A DNA stretch of 6,473 nt, taken from positions 1-6,473 of the forward strand of contig DGUQ01000097.1 in the NCBI GenBank assembly GCA_002394725.1, written 5' to 3'. A program made the position numbers and the translations under genes. A model generated the notes under the pieces. It saw nothing but the letters and a program-made list of their open reading frames with translations. It did not search any database and was not told the origin of the DNA. This stretch comes from Ruminococcaceae bacterium UBA4306 (GTDB taxonomy: Bacteria > Bacillota > Clostridia > Oscillospirales > Acutalibacteraceae). Positions 5,684 to 6,473 of the stretch are shown in pieces (position 1 is the stretch's first letter; each line of letters starts with the position of its first letter).

Positions 5684-6112
5684 TTAAAATTCCCATGCTT
5701 CGGGCTTCTGAGCCTGATGATTGTGCTCAGCGCCTTCGAAGAGTCTGAGTCGCAGCATAGCTGCTCTGCCGATGGTGTTGGAGGGAACCATGCCCTTAAC
5801 AGCCAGCTCGACCGCCTTGGTGGGACGGGTAGCCATCAGGGTAGCGTAGTTGGTTTCCTTGAGGTGACCGACATAACCGGTATGGCGGTACCACTTCTTC
5901 TGTTCTAATTTTTTACCGGTGAGGACAACGTCCTTGCAGTTGATGATGATGACGTGGTCGCCGCAATCAACGTGGGGAGTGAATGTGACCTTGTGCTTGC
6001 CTCTGAGCAGGACAGCTGCTTCGGCAGCGACTTTACCGAGGGTCTTGCCCGCGGCGTCGATGACATACCACTTGCGCTCGACTTCGCCTTTTTTAGCCAT
6101 ATAAGTGGACAT
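5684..6112 (-). CDS. rplM: 50S ribosomal protein L13
   Basis: 142 residues, the standard length. L13 is an early-assembly protein of the large subunit that binds 23S rRNA. Conserved blocks appear in order: '[16 protein letters not shown]' (about 14-29), '[18 protein letters not shown]' (about 35-52), '[11 protein letters not shown]' (58-68), '[10 protein letters not shown]' (73-82), '[16 protein letters not shown]' (107-122) and the C-terminal '[12 protein letters not shown]' (126-137). The ATG at 6110-6112 has AAGGAGGT 8 bases upstream and is preferred over the internal ATG four codons on. It is the first gene of a two-gene operon with rpsI. Confidence 0.99.
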   Translation of the reverse strand: MSTYMAKKGEVERKWYVIDAAGKTLGKVAAEAAVLLRGKHKVTFTPHVDCGDHVIIINCKDVVLTGKKLEQKKWYRHTGYVGHLKETNYATLMATRPTKAVELAVKGMVPSNTIGRAAMLRLRLFEGAEHNHQAQKPEAWEF

Positions 6113-6151
6113 ATAGCTTTACCTCCTTGATTATTCTTTACTTAACGCCTG

Positions 6152-6183
6152 ATTATACTACCACTTTCACGCCGTAAAGTCAA
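6152..6183 (-). promoter_or_regulatory. Promoter of the rplM-rpsI operon
   Basis: On the minus strand TTGACT (6178-6183) lies 17 bases before TAGTAT (6155-6160). A perfect TATAAT overlaps at 6152-6157, but it is 20 bases from TTGACT; it would pair with CTTTAC at 16 bases. Either way the start would be near 6145, giving a leader of about 30 bases that holds the ribosome binding site and no room for a structured L13-binding leader. Confidence 0.65.
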
Positions 6184-6225
6184 GAGTAAAAACCGAATTT
6201 TTAAATATACAACCCGTCTAGCTTC

Positions 6226-6285
6226 TTTTATCTCGTTTTTACTCATTTTATCTCTTGTTTTCTCATTTGCTATTTTCTCTTGTTT
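6226..6285. repeat. Pyrimidine-rich degenerate direct repeats
   Basis: Two adjacent 20-base units (6226-6245 and 6246-6265), both starting TTTTATCTC and ending CTCA, match at 17 of 20 bases. A third, shifted and weaker copy follows (6266-6285, with TTTTCTCTTGTTT). The + strand is almost purely pyrimidine. The tract lies upstream of the rplM promoter. The rest of the gene-free interval 6184-6315 is AT-rich with nothing else recognised. Confidence 0.55.
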
Positions 6286-6315
6286 GGGGGTTGTCATTCA
6301 ATGTGAATCCCTTTA

Positions 6316-6473
6316 ATACTAAGTAGCAATAAAAAGCTTTAAAAAGATATTAGCGGAGAATTTCGCAGAACAAGGCGGAGGGCGCAGGCAGGCTGGCGCC
6401 TGTCAAGACTGACAACGCAGTTATGCGGATTTCTCCGCAATAGATATTAAAGTGTTTTATTGCTACTTAGTAT
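6316..6473. mobile_element. 158-bp MITE-like inverted-repeat element
   Basis: The ends are inverted repeats: ATACTAAGTAGCAATAAAA at 6316-6334 is the exact reverse complement of 6455-6473. Beyond these 19 bp the arms stay alignable to about 6371 on the left and 6420 on the right. They share CTTTAA, GCGGAGAA, then TTTCGCA against ATCCGCA, and finally GAAC against TAAC. The middle 48 bases are GC-rich and fold further (CAGGC-TGGC-GCCTG at 6389-6402, or the overlapping alternative TGTCA-AGAC-TGACA at 6401-6414). There is no open reading frame of note. Size, long imperfect terminal repeats and lack of coding fit a non-autonomous miniature transposable element. A target duplication cannot be read because the window ends exactly at the right terminus. 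A 16-bp end copy also occurs at 1875-1890. Confidence 0.75.

Noticed and set aside
6113..6151. Possible L13-binding autoregulatory leader RNA upstream of rplM
   Set aside because: The predicted leader is only about 30 bases and shows no stem; there is no room for the known structured L13 leader if the promoter call is right.
6142..6246. 34-codon minus-strand frame rich in Lys and Arg starting MSKNEIK
   Set aside because: It has only a weak ribosome site, reads straight across the rplM promoter, and its start lies in the low-complexity repeat, so it is probably chance.
1..6473. tRNA, rRNA, CRISPR array, phage or defence genes
   Set aside because: No cloverleaf, rRNA-like segment, regularly spaced repeat, integrase, transposase or defence-type protein motif was seen on either strand.

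Overview
The window looks like a stretch of chromosome from a Gram-positive gut-type member of the Clostridia, probably Oscillospiraceae/Ruminococcaceae. This is inferred from strong AGGAGG-type ribosome binding sites, sigma-A-like promoters, a SPase II lipoprotein, a DUF4340 protein and the rplM-rpsI pair, in moderately GC-rich DNA with AT-rich intergenic regions. The species cannot be named from the sequence alone. Most of the window is ordinary housekeeping and hypothetical genes. The best candidate for something new is a small non-coding inverted-repeat element at the right edge.

Left part (1-3424). A DUF4340-domain protein enters from the left edge on the + strand and meets a minus-strand group at a shared bidirectional terminator (1306-1327). 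In transcription order the minus-strand group is a D-2-hydroxyacid dehydrogenase (2477-3424), a GNAT N-acetyltransferase (1923-2390) and a small four-helix membrane protein (1337-1813). The gaps of 86 and 109 bases hold a 15-bp palindrome and a solo copy of a 16-bp repeat next to a putative extended -10 promoter. These three genes may be partly co-transcribed, but no common pathway is evident.

Middle part (3425-5101). A compact divergent promoter region separates the dehydrogenase from a 297-residue orphan protein (3536-4429). A 180-base gene-free stretch with three hairpins follows. One hairpin is the intrinsic terminator of a minus-strand lipoprotein gene (4610-5092), and the other two are unassigned.

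Right part (5102-6473). rplM (L13) and rpsI (S9) form a classic minus-strand two-gene ribosomal operon with a promoter upstream (6152-6183) and an intrinsic terminator (5210-5243). Upstream of that promoter are a pyrimidine-rich degenerate direct repeat and a 158-bp MITE-like element (6316-6473) with about 55-bp imperfect terminal inverted repeats. The first 19 bp of these repeats are identical. The outermost 16 bp recur exactly at 1875-1890, about 4.4 kb away, which shows that the motif is dispersed in this genome.
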